A DNA stretch of 64,000 nucleotides from assembly GCF_003591655.1 (NCBI RefSeq), contig NZ_QVRA01000003.1:187139-251138 (forward strand), read 5' to 3'. The translations under genes and the position numbers were made by a program. The notes beneath the pieces are model-generated. The model was not told where the DNA came from, ran no database searches, and was given only the letters and a program-made list of their open reading frames with translations. This stretch comes from Sphingobium terrigena (GTDB lineage: Bacteria; Pseudomonadota; Alphaproteobacteria; Sphingomonadales; Sphingomonadaceae). Positions 46,543 to 54,251 of the stretch are shown piece after piece; the stretch's first letter is position 1, and every line of letters begins with the position of its first letter.

Positions 46543-47547
46543 TCAAACCACCAGCACGATCTTCCCGAAATGCTCGCCCGCATCCATCCGCGCGTGCGCC
46601 TTGGCCGCCTCCGCCAGCCCGAACCGCTGATCCATCGCCGGGCGCAACTTCCCTTCCTCGACGAACGACCACACCGTCCGCACCAGTTCATCGGCCACCA
46701 GGCTCTTGAACCCCACCGACCGCGCCCGCAGCGTCGATCCGGTGATCGTCAGCCGCCGCTGCATGATCGCGGGAATGAATATATTGGCCTTCACCCCGCC
46801 CAGCACCGCGATCGACACATGCCGCCCATCCTCGGCCAGGCACTCCAGGTTGCGCGGCAGATAATCGCCGCCGACCATGTCCAGCACCGCCTGAACGCCC
46901 TGCCCGCCGGTGATCCGCTTCACCTCCGCGACATAGTCCTGGGTCTTGTAATTGATCGCCTCGTCCGCGCCCCACGCCCTGGCAGCCGCGCATTTCTCAT
47001 CCGACCCGCAGGTGACGATGACACGCACGTCGAACAGGTTGCACAGGCGGATCGCCATCGTGCCGATCCCGCTGGTCCCGCCATGCACCAGCACCGTGTC
47101 ACCACCCACCGCATAGGCACGCTCGAACAAATTGGTCCACACGGTAAACAAAGTCTCCGGCAGCGCCGCCGCCTCGACCATGTCATAGCCGTCCGGCACC
47201 GGCAGGCATTGCCCCGCAGGCGCCACCGCATATTCCGCATAGCCCCCGCCAGCCAGCAACGCGCAAACCCTCTGCCCCACCAGCAACTCCGCCCCGCGCC
47301 CGGCCGCCACGACCGTGCCGGACACCTCCAGCCCCGGAATGTCCGAAGCGCCGGGCGGCGGCGGATATTTGCCCTGTCGTTGCAGCACATCGGGCCGGTT
47401 CACCCCGGCAGCAGCGACCCGGATCAGCACTTCGTCATCGCCCGGCACCGGCACCGCGCGCCGCTGTGGCACCAGCGCATCAGGACCACCCGGCACAGGA
47501 ATGGCAATCGCCATCATCTCGCCCGGTACGCGGTTGCCGTCGGCCAT
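46543..47547 (-). CDS. NADPH:quinone oxidoreductase (zinc-free MDR family)
   Basis: A 334-residue medium-chain reductase of the quinone oxidoreductase group. The substrate half has PVPGDDEVLIRVAAAGVNRP and IPGLEVSGTVVAAGRG, and the NADPH-binding half has VLVHGGTSGIGTMAIRLCNL. Zinc-binding cysteines of true alcohol dehydrogenases are absent. It probably transfers electrons from NADPH to quinones. ATG 47547 (MADGNRVPGEMMAIAI) has GGGGGA seven bases upstream. It is divergent from a DUF1192 gene. Confidence 0.9.
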   Translation of the reverse strand: MADGNRVPGEMMAIAIPVPGGPDALVPQRRAVPVPGDDEVLIRVAAAGVNRPDVLQRQGKYPPPPGASDIPGLEVSGTVVAAGRGAELLVGQRVCALLAGGGYAEYAVAPAGQCLPVPDGYDMVEAAALPETLFTVWTNLFERAYAVGGDTVLVHGGTSGIGTMAIRLCNLFDVRVIVTCGSDEKCAAARAWGADEAINYKTQDYVAEVKRITGGQGVQAVLDMVGGDYLPRNLECLAEDGRHVSIAVLGGVKANIFIPAIMQRRLTITGSTLRARSVGFKSLVADELVRTVWSFVEEGKLRPAMDQRFGLAEAAKAHARMDAGEHFGKIVLVV

Positions 47548-47652
47548 CGTCGCTTCCCCCAAAAACACGCTCATGCTGCACCGCACAAAAATCGACAGGC
47601 AGAACGAGCGCCCTTATTGACAGAGTGGCCCGCAGGGTCAACATTACGCTTT

Positions 47653-47850
47653 ATGGACAAGGATGATGATCTCCCCCGCCGGGCTGACGATCCACTGGCC
47701 CGGCTGCACGCGCAGGATCTGGACCCCTTGTCCGTGGCTGAACTGGACGCCCGCATCGCCGCTCTCAAGGCGGAAATAGCGCGGACAGAAGCGAAAATGG
47801 AATACGCCGTTAACCATAAGGCAACTGCCGAGGCGTTATTCAAGCGATGA
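47653..47850 (+). CDS. DUF1192 family protein
   Basis: A 65-residue protein, DDLPRRADDPLARLHAQDLD followed by PLSVAELDARIAALKAEIAR, the DUF1192 pattern: an acidic opening, L..LS..EL..RI..L..EI, and a helical end. These small cytoplasmic coiled-coil proteins are alphaproteobacterial and uncharacterised. Start at ATG 47653; divergent from the quinone oxidoreductase gene as in relatives. Confidence 0.83.
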   Translation: MDKDDDLPRRADDPLARLHAQDLDPLSVAELDARIAALKAEIARTEAKMEYAVNHKATAEALFKR

Positions 47851-48006
47851 ACCCGCGCCTTGCCCCACGCACCCTTTTGACGGGTTCTACCGGGTACGGT
47901 CAGTCTGGCAATTCCGCAGGTCGGGACGCACGTCTTGATCCGGCGTCGAGCAATGCCGACATAAGGTTCAAGACCGCCCCTTTATCGGGCCAGGAGTAGA
48001 ACAGAC

Positions 48007-50325
48007 ATGCCTTCTTTCGCCCCCGCTCTGGAAACCACCCTGCACAATGCGCTGACCCATGCGTCGGAACGCAAGCATGAATATGCGACGCTGGAGCATC
48101 TGCTGCTGGCGCTGATCGACGACGAACATGCGTCCAAGGTGATGCAGGCGTGCGGCGTGGAAATCGGCGAGCTGGGCGACGCGGTCACCCAATATCTCGA
48201 CACCGAACTCGACAGCCTCAAGGTGGAGGGCGCATCCGACCCCTCCCCCACCAGCGGATTCCAGCGCGTGGTCCAGCGCGCCATTCTCCATGTGCAATCG
48301 TCCGGCAAGGATGAAGTGACCGGGGCAAACGTCCTCGTCGCGCTCTTTTCCGAACGCGAAAGCTATGCCGTCTATTTCCTGCAACAGCAGGATATGAGCC
48401 GTCTCGATGCCGTGAGCTTCATCAGCCATGGCGTCGGCAAGGGTACGCCCGCGCCTGAGCGTCAGGAGACCAAGGGGGCAGCCGAAGAGGAGAAGAAGGT
48501 GCAGGACGGCAAGGGTAAGAAGGACAGCGCCCTCGATCAGTTCACCGTCAACCTCAATGAGAAGGCGGCGCGCGGCAAGGTCGATCCCCTCATCGGGCGC
48601 GCGTCGGAGGTGGACCGCACCATCCAGATCCTGTGCCGCCGCTCAAAAAACAACCCGCTCTATGTCGGTGATCCCGGCGTCGGCAAGACCGCTATTGCCG
48701 AAGGTCTGGCGCGCAAGATCATCGAGGGCGAAGTGCCTGATGTGCTGAAAGAAGCCGTCATCTACTCGCTCGACATGGGCGCACTGCTGGCCGGCACCCG
48801 CTATCGCGGCGATTTTGAGGAGCGGCTGAAAGCGGTCGTCACCGAGCTGGAAAAACTGCCCCACGCGGTCCTCTTCATCGACGAAATCCACACCGTCATC
48901 GGCGCTGGCGCGACCAGCGGCGGCGCGATGGATGCGTCCAACCTGTTGAAACCCGCTCTGTCGGGCGGCACGATCCGCTGCATCGGATCGACCACCTACA
49001 AGGAATTCCGCAACCATTTCGAGAAGGACCGGGCGCTGCTGCGCCGCTTCCAGAAGATCGACGTCAACGAACCTACGATCGAGGATACGATCAAGATCCT
49101 CGCCGGGCTGCGCACCGCGTTCGAGGAGCATCATCACGTCCGCTACACGCCCGACGCGATCAAGGCGGCGGTGGAACTGTCCGCCCGCTACATCAACGAC
49201 CGCAAATTGCCCGACAAGGCGATCGACGTGATCGACGAAGTCGGCGCAATGCAGATGCTGGTCGTGCCAAGCAAGCGCAAGAAGGTGATCACCCCCAAGG
49301 AGATCGAGCTGGTCATCGCGACCATGGCCCGCATCCCGCCCAAGACGGTCTCGTCCGACGACAAGAGCGTGCTGGAATCGCTGACCACCGACCTGAAGCG
49401 CGTCGTTTTTGGCCAGGACAGGGCGATCGAAGTGCTGTCCTCCGCGATCAAGCTGTCGCGTGCAGGCCTGCGTGATCCCGACAAGCCGATCGGCAACTAT
49501 CTCTTCTCCGGCCCCACCGGCGTCGGCAAGACGGAGGTGGCGCGCCAGCTCGCGACCCTGCTCGGCATCCCGCTCCAGCGCTTCGACATGTCGGAATATA
49601 TGGAACGCCACTCGGTCAGCCGCCTGATCGGCGCGCCTCCGGGCTATGTCGGCTATGATCAGGGTGGCCTGTTGACCGACGCCGTCGACCAGCAACCGCA
49701 CAGCGTCCTGCTGCTCGACGAAATCGAAAAGGCGCACCCGGACCTGTTCAACATATTGTTGCAGGTGATGGATAATGGCCGCCTGACCGACCATCACGGC
49801 AAGACCGTCGATTTCCGCAACACCATCCTCATCATGACCACCAATGCCGGTGCGTCGGACATGGCGAAGGAATCGATCGGTTTTGGCGAACTGACCCGCG
49901 AGGATGTGCAGGAGGATGCGGTGAAAAAGCTCTTCACCCCGGAATTTCGCAACCGCCTCGATGCGATCGTCCCCTTCGGCTACCTCCCGCCGGAAATCGT
50001 CGCCCGCGTCATCGACAAGTTCGTCCTGCAACTCGAACTGCAACTGGCCGACCGCGACGTCCACATCACCCTGGATCAGGACGCCAAGGACTGGCTCACC
50101 AAGAAGGGCTATGACAAGCTCTACGGCGCCCGCCCGATGGGCCGCCTGATGCAGGAAAAGATCAAGCAACCGCTGGCCGAGGAACTGCTCTTCGGCAAGC
50201 TGGTCCATGGCGGCGAAGTCCATGTCCATATGAAGGACGAAGCCCTGGCGTTTGAAATCACCCCGGCAGCCCCCAAAAAGGGCAAGAAGGGCGGCAAGGC
50301 CAAGACAAGCGAAGCCACCAAATAA
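48007..50325 (+). CDS. clpA: ATP-dependent Clp protease ATP-binding subunit ClpA
   Basis: A 772-residue AAA+ unfoldase. The N-domain (residues 1-140; HEYATLEHLLLALIDDEHAS) binds ClpS. The first AAA module has Walker A GDPGVGKTAIAEGLA near 222 and Walker B VLFIDEIHTVIGAG; the second has GPTGVGKTEVARQLA near 503 and LLLDEIEKAHPDLF. The ClpP-docking tripeptide in the loop is IGF (ESIGFGE) in place of the usual IGL, within the accepted range. It has GGAG upstream of ATG 48007. No clpS gene precedes it. Confidence 0.96.
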   Translation: MPSFAPALETTLHNALTHASERKHEYATLEHLLLALIDDEHASKVMQACGVEIGELGDAVTQYLDTELDSLKVEGASDPSPTSGFQRVVQRAILHVQSSGKDEVTGANVLVALFSERESYAVYFLQQQDMSRLDAVSFISHGVGKGTPAPERQETKGAAEEEKKVQDGKGKKDSALDQFTVNLNEKAARGKVDPLIGRASEVDRTIQILCRRSKNNPLYVGDPGVGKTAIAEGLARKIIEGEVPDVLKEAVIYSLDMGALLAGTRYRGDFEERLKAVVTELEKLPHAVLFIDEIHTVIGAGATSGGAMDASNLLKPALSGGTIRCIGSTTYKEFRNHFEKDRALLRRFQKIDVNEPTIEDTIKILAGLRTAFEEHHHVRYTPDAIKAAVELSARYINDRKLPDKAIDVIDEVGAMQMLVVPSKRKKVITPKEIELVIATMARIPPKTVSSDDKSVLESLTTDLKRVVFGQDRAIEVLSSAIKLSRAGLRDPDKPIGNYLFSGPTGVGKTEVARQLATLLGIPLQRFDMSEYMERHSVSRLIGAPPGYVGYDQGGLLTDAVDQQPHSVLLLDEIEKAHPDLFNILLQVMDNGRLTDHHGKTVDFRNTILIMTTNAGASDMAKESIGFGELTREDVQEDAVKKLFTPEFRNRLDAIVPFGYLPPEIVARVIDKFVLQLELQLADRDVHITLDQDAKDWLTKKGYDKLYGARPMGRLMQEKIKQPLAEELLFGKLVHGGEVHVHMKDEALAFEITPAAPKKGKKGGKAKTSEATK

Positions 50326-50346
50326 GCGCGACGACCAACGCAAATG

Positions 50347-50378
50347 AAAAGGGCGGCCCGCAAAGGCCGCCCTTTTTA
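50347..50378 (+). terminator. Terminator of clpA
   Basis: aaaagggcggcc (50347-50358) pairs with ggccgccctttt (from 50364), followed by further Ts. It lies 21 bases after the clpA stop. Confidence 0.85.
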
Positions 50379-50387
50379 TCTTACAAA

Positions 50388-50460
50388 CCTTCTCCCGCCG
50401 GCGGGAGAAGGATATGAAGTTTTACCGGCTCTGCCGGTTAGGCGAAGTTGGATGAGGGGG
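50388..50460. repeat. Intergenic repeat, family E (ccttctcccgccggcgggagaagg)
   Basis: A hairpin (ccttctcccgcc/ggcgggagaagg, 50388-50411) is followed by atatgaag, a second small hairpin (ccggctctgccgg) and aggcgaagttggatgaggggg. Two similar elements lie at 62419 and 63833, inside the phage-like module. Confidence 0.75.
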
Positions 50461-50512
50461 GTTATCGCTCCGTTGGTGTTGCAACCTCGGTAATCGGGGC
50501 TAGTTTCCCACG

Positions 50513-51193
50513 ATGCGTATATATGACCGCCTCTATAATCTGCGCCGCCGCTATTTCGGTACTTGGGCCGTTGAAGATCCTCGTCCGATCCATAACGAAG
50601 CCCCATACACATTCTTTCTGCCGACCGCTGAGGAGATCATGGCTTTGCGGCCAGGTGACCTCGTTAAACTGACCATCAAAGGCTCACCAGCGGGTCTCGA
50701 ATATGATGCCGAAAGAATGTGGGTCATTCTTGACTCGCTTGGGCCAGAGGAGTGGCAGGGCCGTCTGGACAATGCTCCGTGCGACATGCCTCAGTTACAA
50801 CCTGGCGATCGCATCTGCTTTCAACCTCATAATATTATTGACCTTCAATATGAAGGCGAACGCGACGTCGTGGAAACTCCACCAATCCGACAATATTGGG
50901 AGCGATGCCTTGTCGATAGCTGTGTCGTGGATGATGGTATCCCAATATATTTTATCTATCGCGAAGAGCCTGAACTGGAGCAGGATGGTGATCGATATCC
51001 TGACAGTGGCTGGCGCATCCGGGGGGATTACCGCGATATAAGCGATGAAGAACTCAACACCCGGAAGATGGAATATATCGCAATCGGCAAGGTATTGAAC
51101 GCGGACGATAGCTGGCTACACCTGATCGATGAACCTGTCGGCTGCGCCTACATTCGCGATTTTTCTACCGGAACATATCATATCATCGACTAG
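50513..51193 (+). CDS. Orphan immunity-like protein (DUF2314/DUF2185-type), low G+C
   Basis: A 226-residue cytoplasmic protein. Residues near 45-105 (GDLVKLTIKGSP, then ERMWVILDSLGPEEWQGRLD and LQPGDRICFQPHNIIDLQ) resemble DUF2314. Residues near 143-170 (GIPIYFIYREEPELEQDGDR then SGWRIRGD) resemble DUF2185/Imm33, a family of immunity proteins of toxin systems. No toxin gene is adjacent. The sequence is visibly AT-richer than the neighbours (hand count: 43% G+C in 50821-50880), so acquisition by transfer is likely. Starts at ATG 50513; the ribosome site is weak. Family assignment is tentative. Confidence 0.6.
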   Translation: MRIYDRLYNLRRRYFGTWAVEDPRPIHNEAPYTFFLPTAEEIMALRPGDLVKLTIKGSPAGLEYDAERMWVILDSLGPEEWQGRLDNAPCDMPQLQPGDRICFQPHNIIDLQYEGERDVVETPPIRQYWERCLVDSCVVDDGIPIYFIYREEPELEQDGDRYPDSGWRIRGDYRDISDEELNTRKMEYIAIGKVLNADDSWLHLIDEPVGCAYIRDFSTGTYHIID

Positions 51194-51209
51194 TCGCTCA
51201 GGAGTCCCC

Positions 51210-51833
51210 ATGATCCTCACCCTCTACACCAACCCCATGTCGCGCGGCCAAATCGCCCGCTGGATGCTGGAGGAGGTCGGCGCGCCCTATGACACCGTCA
51301 TCCTCGATTACGCCACCACCATGAAATCCCCCGACTATCTCGCCATCAACCCGATGGGCAAAGTCCCCGCGATCGTCCACAACGGCACCATCGTCACCGA
51401 ATGCGCCGCCATCTGCGCCTATCTCGCCGACGCCTTCCCCGCCGCCAACCTCGCCCCGCCCACCAGCGCACGCGGCGCTTATTATCGCTGGCTCTTCTTC
51501 GCCGCTGGCCCGGTCGAAGCCGCCATCACCAACAAGGCGATGGGCTTCGTCCTGCCCGAAGGGCGGGATCGCAGCGCGGGCTATGGATCGCTCGACGCGG
51601 TGCTGGACACGCTCGAACAGGCGGTATCGGGGACGACATGGATTTGCGGCGATCAGTTCACCGCCGCCGACGTCTATGTCGGATCGCAGATCGACTGGGG
51701 CCTGACCTTCGGCACCATGCCGGAACGCCCCGCCTTCACCGCCTATGCGGCGCGCCTGCGCGCCCGCCCGGCCTATCAGCGCCAGAAGGAGATCGACGGC
51801 GCCCTCATCGCGGCGATGCAGAAACAGCCCTGA
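51210..51833 (+). CDS. Glutathione S-transferase family protein
   Basis: A 207-residue thioredoxin-fold/alpha-helical transferase. The N-terminal domain starts MILTLYTNPMSRGQIARWML, with NPMGKVPAIVHNGTIVTECA (the conserved cis-Pro and the Glu-Ser-type glutathione contact, here TECA). The C-terminal helical domain contains CGDQFTAADVYVGSQIDWGL (the N-cap box). It conjugates glutathione or acts as a peroxidase on small substrates. GGAG six bases upstream of ATG 51210. Separate from the preceding low-GC gene by 16 bases. Confidence 0.88.
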   Translation: MILTLYTNPMSRGQIARWMLEEVGAPYDTVILDYATTMKSPDYLAINPMGKVPAIVHNGTIVTECAAICAYLADAFPAANLAPPTSARGAYYRWLFFAAGPVEAAITNKAMGFVLPEGRDRSAGYGSLDAVLDTLEQAVSGTTWICGDQFTAADVYVGSQIDWGLTFGTMPERPAFTAYAARLRARPAYQRQKEIDGALIAAMQKQP

Positions 51834-51847
51834 TCCCACCCACCCCG

Positions 51848-51873
51848 TACTCCCGCAAAGGCGGGAGTCCAGT
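51848..51873. repeat. Half copy of repeat family B
   Basis: tactcccgcaaaggcgggag followed by tccagt matches one arm of the palindromes at 38726 and 45439, with no second arm. It lies in the gap between converging GST and Bax inhibitor genes. Confidence 0.6.
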
Positions 51874-51921
51874 CCGGCGCTTGCCCCCCACCACGACCTT
51901 CGTGGGATCATCCGCACAAAC

Positions 51922-51957
51922 AAAAAAGGCCCGGCGGAGATCACTCCACCGGGCCTT
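51922..51957 (-). terminator. Terminator of the Bax inhibitor-1 gene
   Basis: On the minus strand aaggcccggtggag pairs with the downstream ctccgccgggcctt (one mismatch), followed by a run of Ts; it lies 25 bases after the stop. Confidence 0.8.
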
Positions 51958-51981
51958 CCCTTATCTCGCCGTCCGCGCCAA

Positions 51982-52716
51982 TCAGTCGCGATTGCCCATG
52001 AAGCGCAGCAGGAACAGGAACATGTTGATGAAGTCGAGATAGAGGTTCAGCGCCCCCATGACGACCGACTTGCCCATCATGTCCGTGCCCGCGACATGCG
52101 CATAGATGCTCTTGATCTTCTGCGTGTCATAGGCTGTCAGGCCCGCGAACAGCAGCACGCCGATGAAGCTGATGACCAGATCCATCACGCTCGATTTCAG
52201 GAACAGGTTGATCAGGCTGGCGACCAGCAAGCCAACAACACCCATGATCAGGAAGGTGCCGAAGCCCGACAGATCCTTCTTGGTGGTATAGCCAAACAGG
52301 CTCAGCCCCGCGAAAGCCGCCGCCGTCGCAAAGAAGGTCTGGCCGATCGACGTGCCGGTATAGACCAGGAAGATGGACGAGAGCGACAGGCCCATCACCG
52401 CGGCATAGGCCCAGAACAGCCCCTGCGCCGCCGCCGTCGACAGCCGGTTGATGCCAAAGCTCAGCACCATCACGAACACCAAAGGCGCGAACATGATGAC
52501 ATATTTCAGGATGCCGGGACCGCCCAGCACCTGCAACGCCAGCCCGCTCGACGCAAACAGCACTGCGACGATGCCCGTCAGCAGCACGCCGCTCGCCATA
52601 TAATTATAGACCGACAGCATATAGCTGCGCAGACCGGCGTCGTACGCCGCGCCCTGCGCGACGCTGCTGCCGCCAAAGCCCGCAATATTGGAACGGGGAT
52701 CGGACCAGTTGGCCAT
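51982..52716 (-). CDS. Bax inhibitor-1/YccA family membrane protein
   Basis: A 244-residue protein with seven hydrophobic segments starting near residues 40, 67, 99, 120, 153, 178 and 214, and the family's C-terminal pattern LLFAGLTAYDTQKIKSIYAH with ALNLYLDFINMFLFLLRFMG. BI-1/YccA proteins in bacteria are inner-membrane proteins; YccA modulates the FtsH protease and others leak calcium. The gene is divergent from thpR. Its specific role here is unknown. Confidence 0.92.
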   Translation of the reverse strand: MANWSDPRSNIAGFGGSSVAQGAAYDAGLRSYMLSVYNYMASGVLLTGIVAVLFASSGLALQVLGGPGILKYVIMFAPLVFVMVLSFGINRLSTAAAQGLFWAYAAVMGLSLSSIFLVYTGTSIGQTFFATAAAFAGLSLFGYTTKKDLSGFGTFLIMGVVGLLVASLINLFLKSSVMDLVISFIGVLLFAGLTAYDTQKIKSIYAHVAGTDMMGKSVVMGALNLYLDFINMFLFLLRFMGNRD

Positions 52717-52841
52717 GAAAATTCTCCTTCGTCGGCGTCACTGTCGCCGCATGATTCATTATCGGCGCTTATGCCCGGATATTCAAGCGCTGTCGTAACC
52801 ACACTGGCCTAACGCGCGGTAAAGCCTATAGTCGCCGCGTC

Positions 52842-53384
52842 ATGCACCGCCTGTTCGTCGCCATCCGCCCGCCGGCCAGCCACCGCGCGCCATTGCTTGC
52901 ACTGATGGGCGGAGTCGCGGGCGCCCGCTGGCAACGCGACGACCAGTTGCACCTCACCCTGCGCTTCATCGGCGAAGTCGATCGTCATCGCGCGACTGAC
53001 ATCGCCGATACGCTGCGCACCATCCGCTTCGCTCCGTTCGACGTCAGTGTCTCAGGCGTTGGCGCGTTCGACCGTCGCGGCGTGATCGACACGCTCTGGG
53101 CCGGGGTCCAGCCGCGCGATCCGCTCGCCAGCCTGCATCGCAAAGTAGACCGCGCCTGTGTCGCACTTGGCCTTCCGCCCGAAGAACGGGCTTACCTGCC
53201 CCACATCACCCTCGCCCGCTTCGGCCGGACGGGGGCGCTGGTCGACCCCTTCCTTGCGACCCATGCCGCGCTGACCAGCCCGCCCTTCACCATCGACAGC
53301 TTCGCCCTGTTCGAAAGCCGCCTCGGCCATAACGGCGCGAGCTATCATATCGTTGAGGATTATGGGCCAGGCAGCCCGGCCTGA
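52842..53384 (+). CDS. thpR: RNA 2',3'-cyclic phosphodiesterase ThpR
   Basis: A 180-residue 2H phosphoesterase. The two catalytic His-x-Thr-x motifs are HLTLRFIGEVDRH (near residue 35) and HITLARFGRTGALVDPF (near 121). The family opens RNA 2',3'-cyclic phosphates; early members were named 2'-5' RNA ligase. It starts MHRLFVAIRPPASHRAPLLA at ATG 52842, normal length. Confidence 0.93.
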   Translation: MHRLFVAIRPPASHRAPLLALMGGVAGARWQRDDQLHLTLRFIGEVDRHRATDIADTLRTIRFAPFDVSVSGVGAFDRRGVIDTLWAGVQPRDPLASLHRKVDRACVALGLPPEERAYLPHITLARFGRTGALVDPFLATHAALTSPPFTIDSFALFESRLGHNGASYHIVEDYGPGSPA

Positions 53385-53393
53385 ACGCCGGTC

Positions 53394-53927
53394 CTAGCCC
53401 GCCGTCAATACGCCGCAGGCAATCCGCCCGCCCGCATTGCCCGCCGGGTCACTCCTATTGTCGTCGGCCTGCGCATGGATCACCACCGCGGCGCCATCGG
53501 CATCCAGCAAGGGCATCGTCCCGCTGCTGATTGTCCCGCCCGCAATGACATATTCGATCGCGCCGGTGCCGTCCGTCCCGACCGTCATATTTGGCATGTC
53601 GCCCATATGCGCGCCCGCCGGATTGTCCATGCCATGCTTGCGCCCGGTCGGGTTCCAATGGCCACCGGCACTGGCAAAGTCGGGCGCGGTGCAGGTGCCG
53701 ATCATATGCACATGTACCGCATGAATACCGGGCGTCAGCCCCGTCGCCTTGACCAGCACATGCAGCCCGTCCGCCGCCTCGGTCACGCTGGCGGTGCCGC
53801 GCGCGGACCCATCGCCTGCCGTCAGACTGGCACTGGCCGTTGGCGCAGACGGGTTCGACCCAGTGGTTGCACAGGCCGATGCCGCGATCGTCAGGGGCAA
53901 GGCGAGCAATATCGAGGCAAACTTCAT
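53394..53927 (-). CDS. sodC: Superoxide dismutase [Cu-Zn], periplasmic
   Basis: A 177-residue SodC. The signal with a lipobox-like LTIAASACATTG is at the start, so it may be a lipoprotein. Copper/zinc ligands are visible in HAVHVHMIGTC (HVH), GGHWNPTGRKHG, NPAGAHMGDMPN and VVIHAQADDNRSDPAGNAGG, with the disulfide Cys partner near RIACGVL. It dismutates superoxide in the periplasm. ATG 53927 has GGGAG seven bases upstream. Converges with thpR. Confidence 0.95.
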   Translation of the reverse strand: MKFASILLALPLTIAASACATTGSNPSAPTASASLTAGDGSARGTASVTEAADGLHVLVKATGLTPGIHAVHVHMIGTCTAPDFASAGGHWNPTGRKHGMDNPAGAHMGDMPNMTVGTDGTGAIEYVIAGGTISSGTMPLLDADGAAVVIHAQADDNRSDPAGNAGGRIACGVLTAG

Positions 53928-54062
53928 GATAAACTCCCGGAGGTCGGCGAACATAGCAGCGAACGCCGCAACGGCGCATTTGTTGCCGATCACCATCGGC
54001 CTGTCACCGCATTTTTGCCCGACAATATCCTACCAAGTGCAGCCAAACATGGTCACGCCAAC

Positions 54063-54091
54063 CACCGTTCGCTTCGAGCGAAGTCGAAAAA
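54063..54091. repeat. Half copy of repeat family A
   Basis: caccgttcgcttcgagcgaa followed by gtcgaaaaa matches the left arm of the element at 40722; no clear right arm follows. Confidence 0.6.
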
Positions 54092-54185
54092 CCGCAATCG
54101 CACTGCCCCCCCTGCGCTACAAACCCGCGCGCTACAAGACGGCCAATCTTCCTGATCCGCACACCCAACGCCATTCAGCGCAACG

Positions 54186-54216
54186 AAAAAGGGGCCGGTC
54201 ATTCGACCAGCCCCTT
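54186..54216 (-). terminator. Terminator of the OmpA-family gene
   Basis: On the minus strand aaggggctggtc and gaccggcccctt pair (one G-T), followed by tttt. It lies about 36 bases after the stop codon. Confidence 0.8.
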
Positions 54217-54251
54217 CATCTGCTTTCCATCCTTGCGGAAGGAAAAATCTC

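Larger units (their letters stand above)
53928..54251. other. Gene-free interval between sodC and the OmpA-family gene
   Basis: I see no gene here. It holds the sodC promoter region, a half copy of repeat family A near 54063 and the OmpA-gene terminator near 54186. Confidence 0.4.

Noticed and set aside
47930..48006. Heat-shock sigma-32-like promoter before clpA (cttgatccg...gacataag)
   Set aside because: The spacing and the -10 part match poorly, so I did not list it as a feature.
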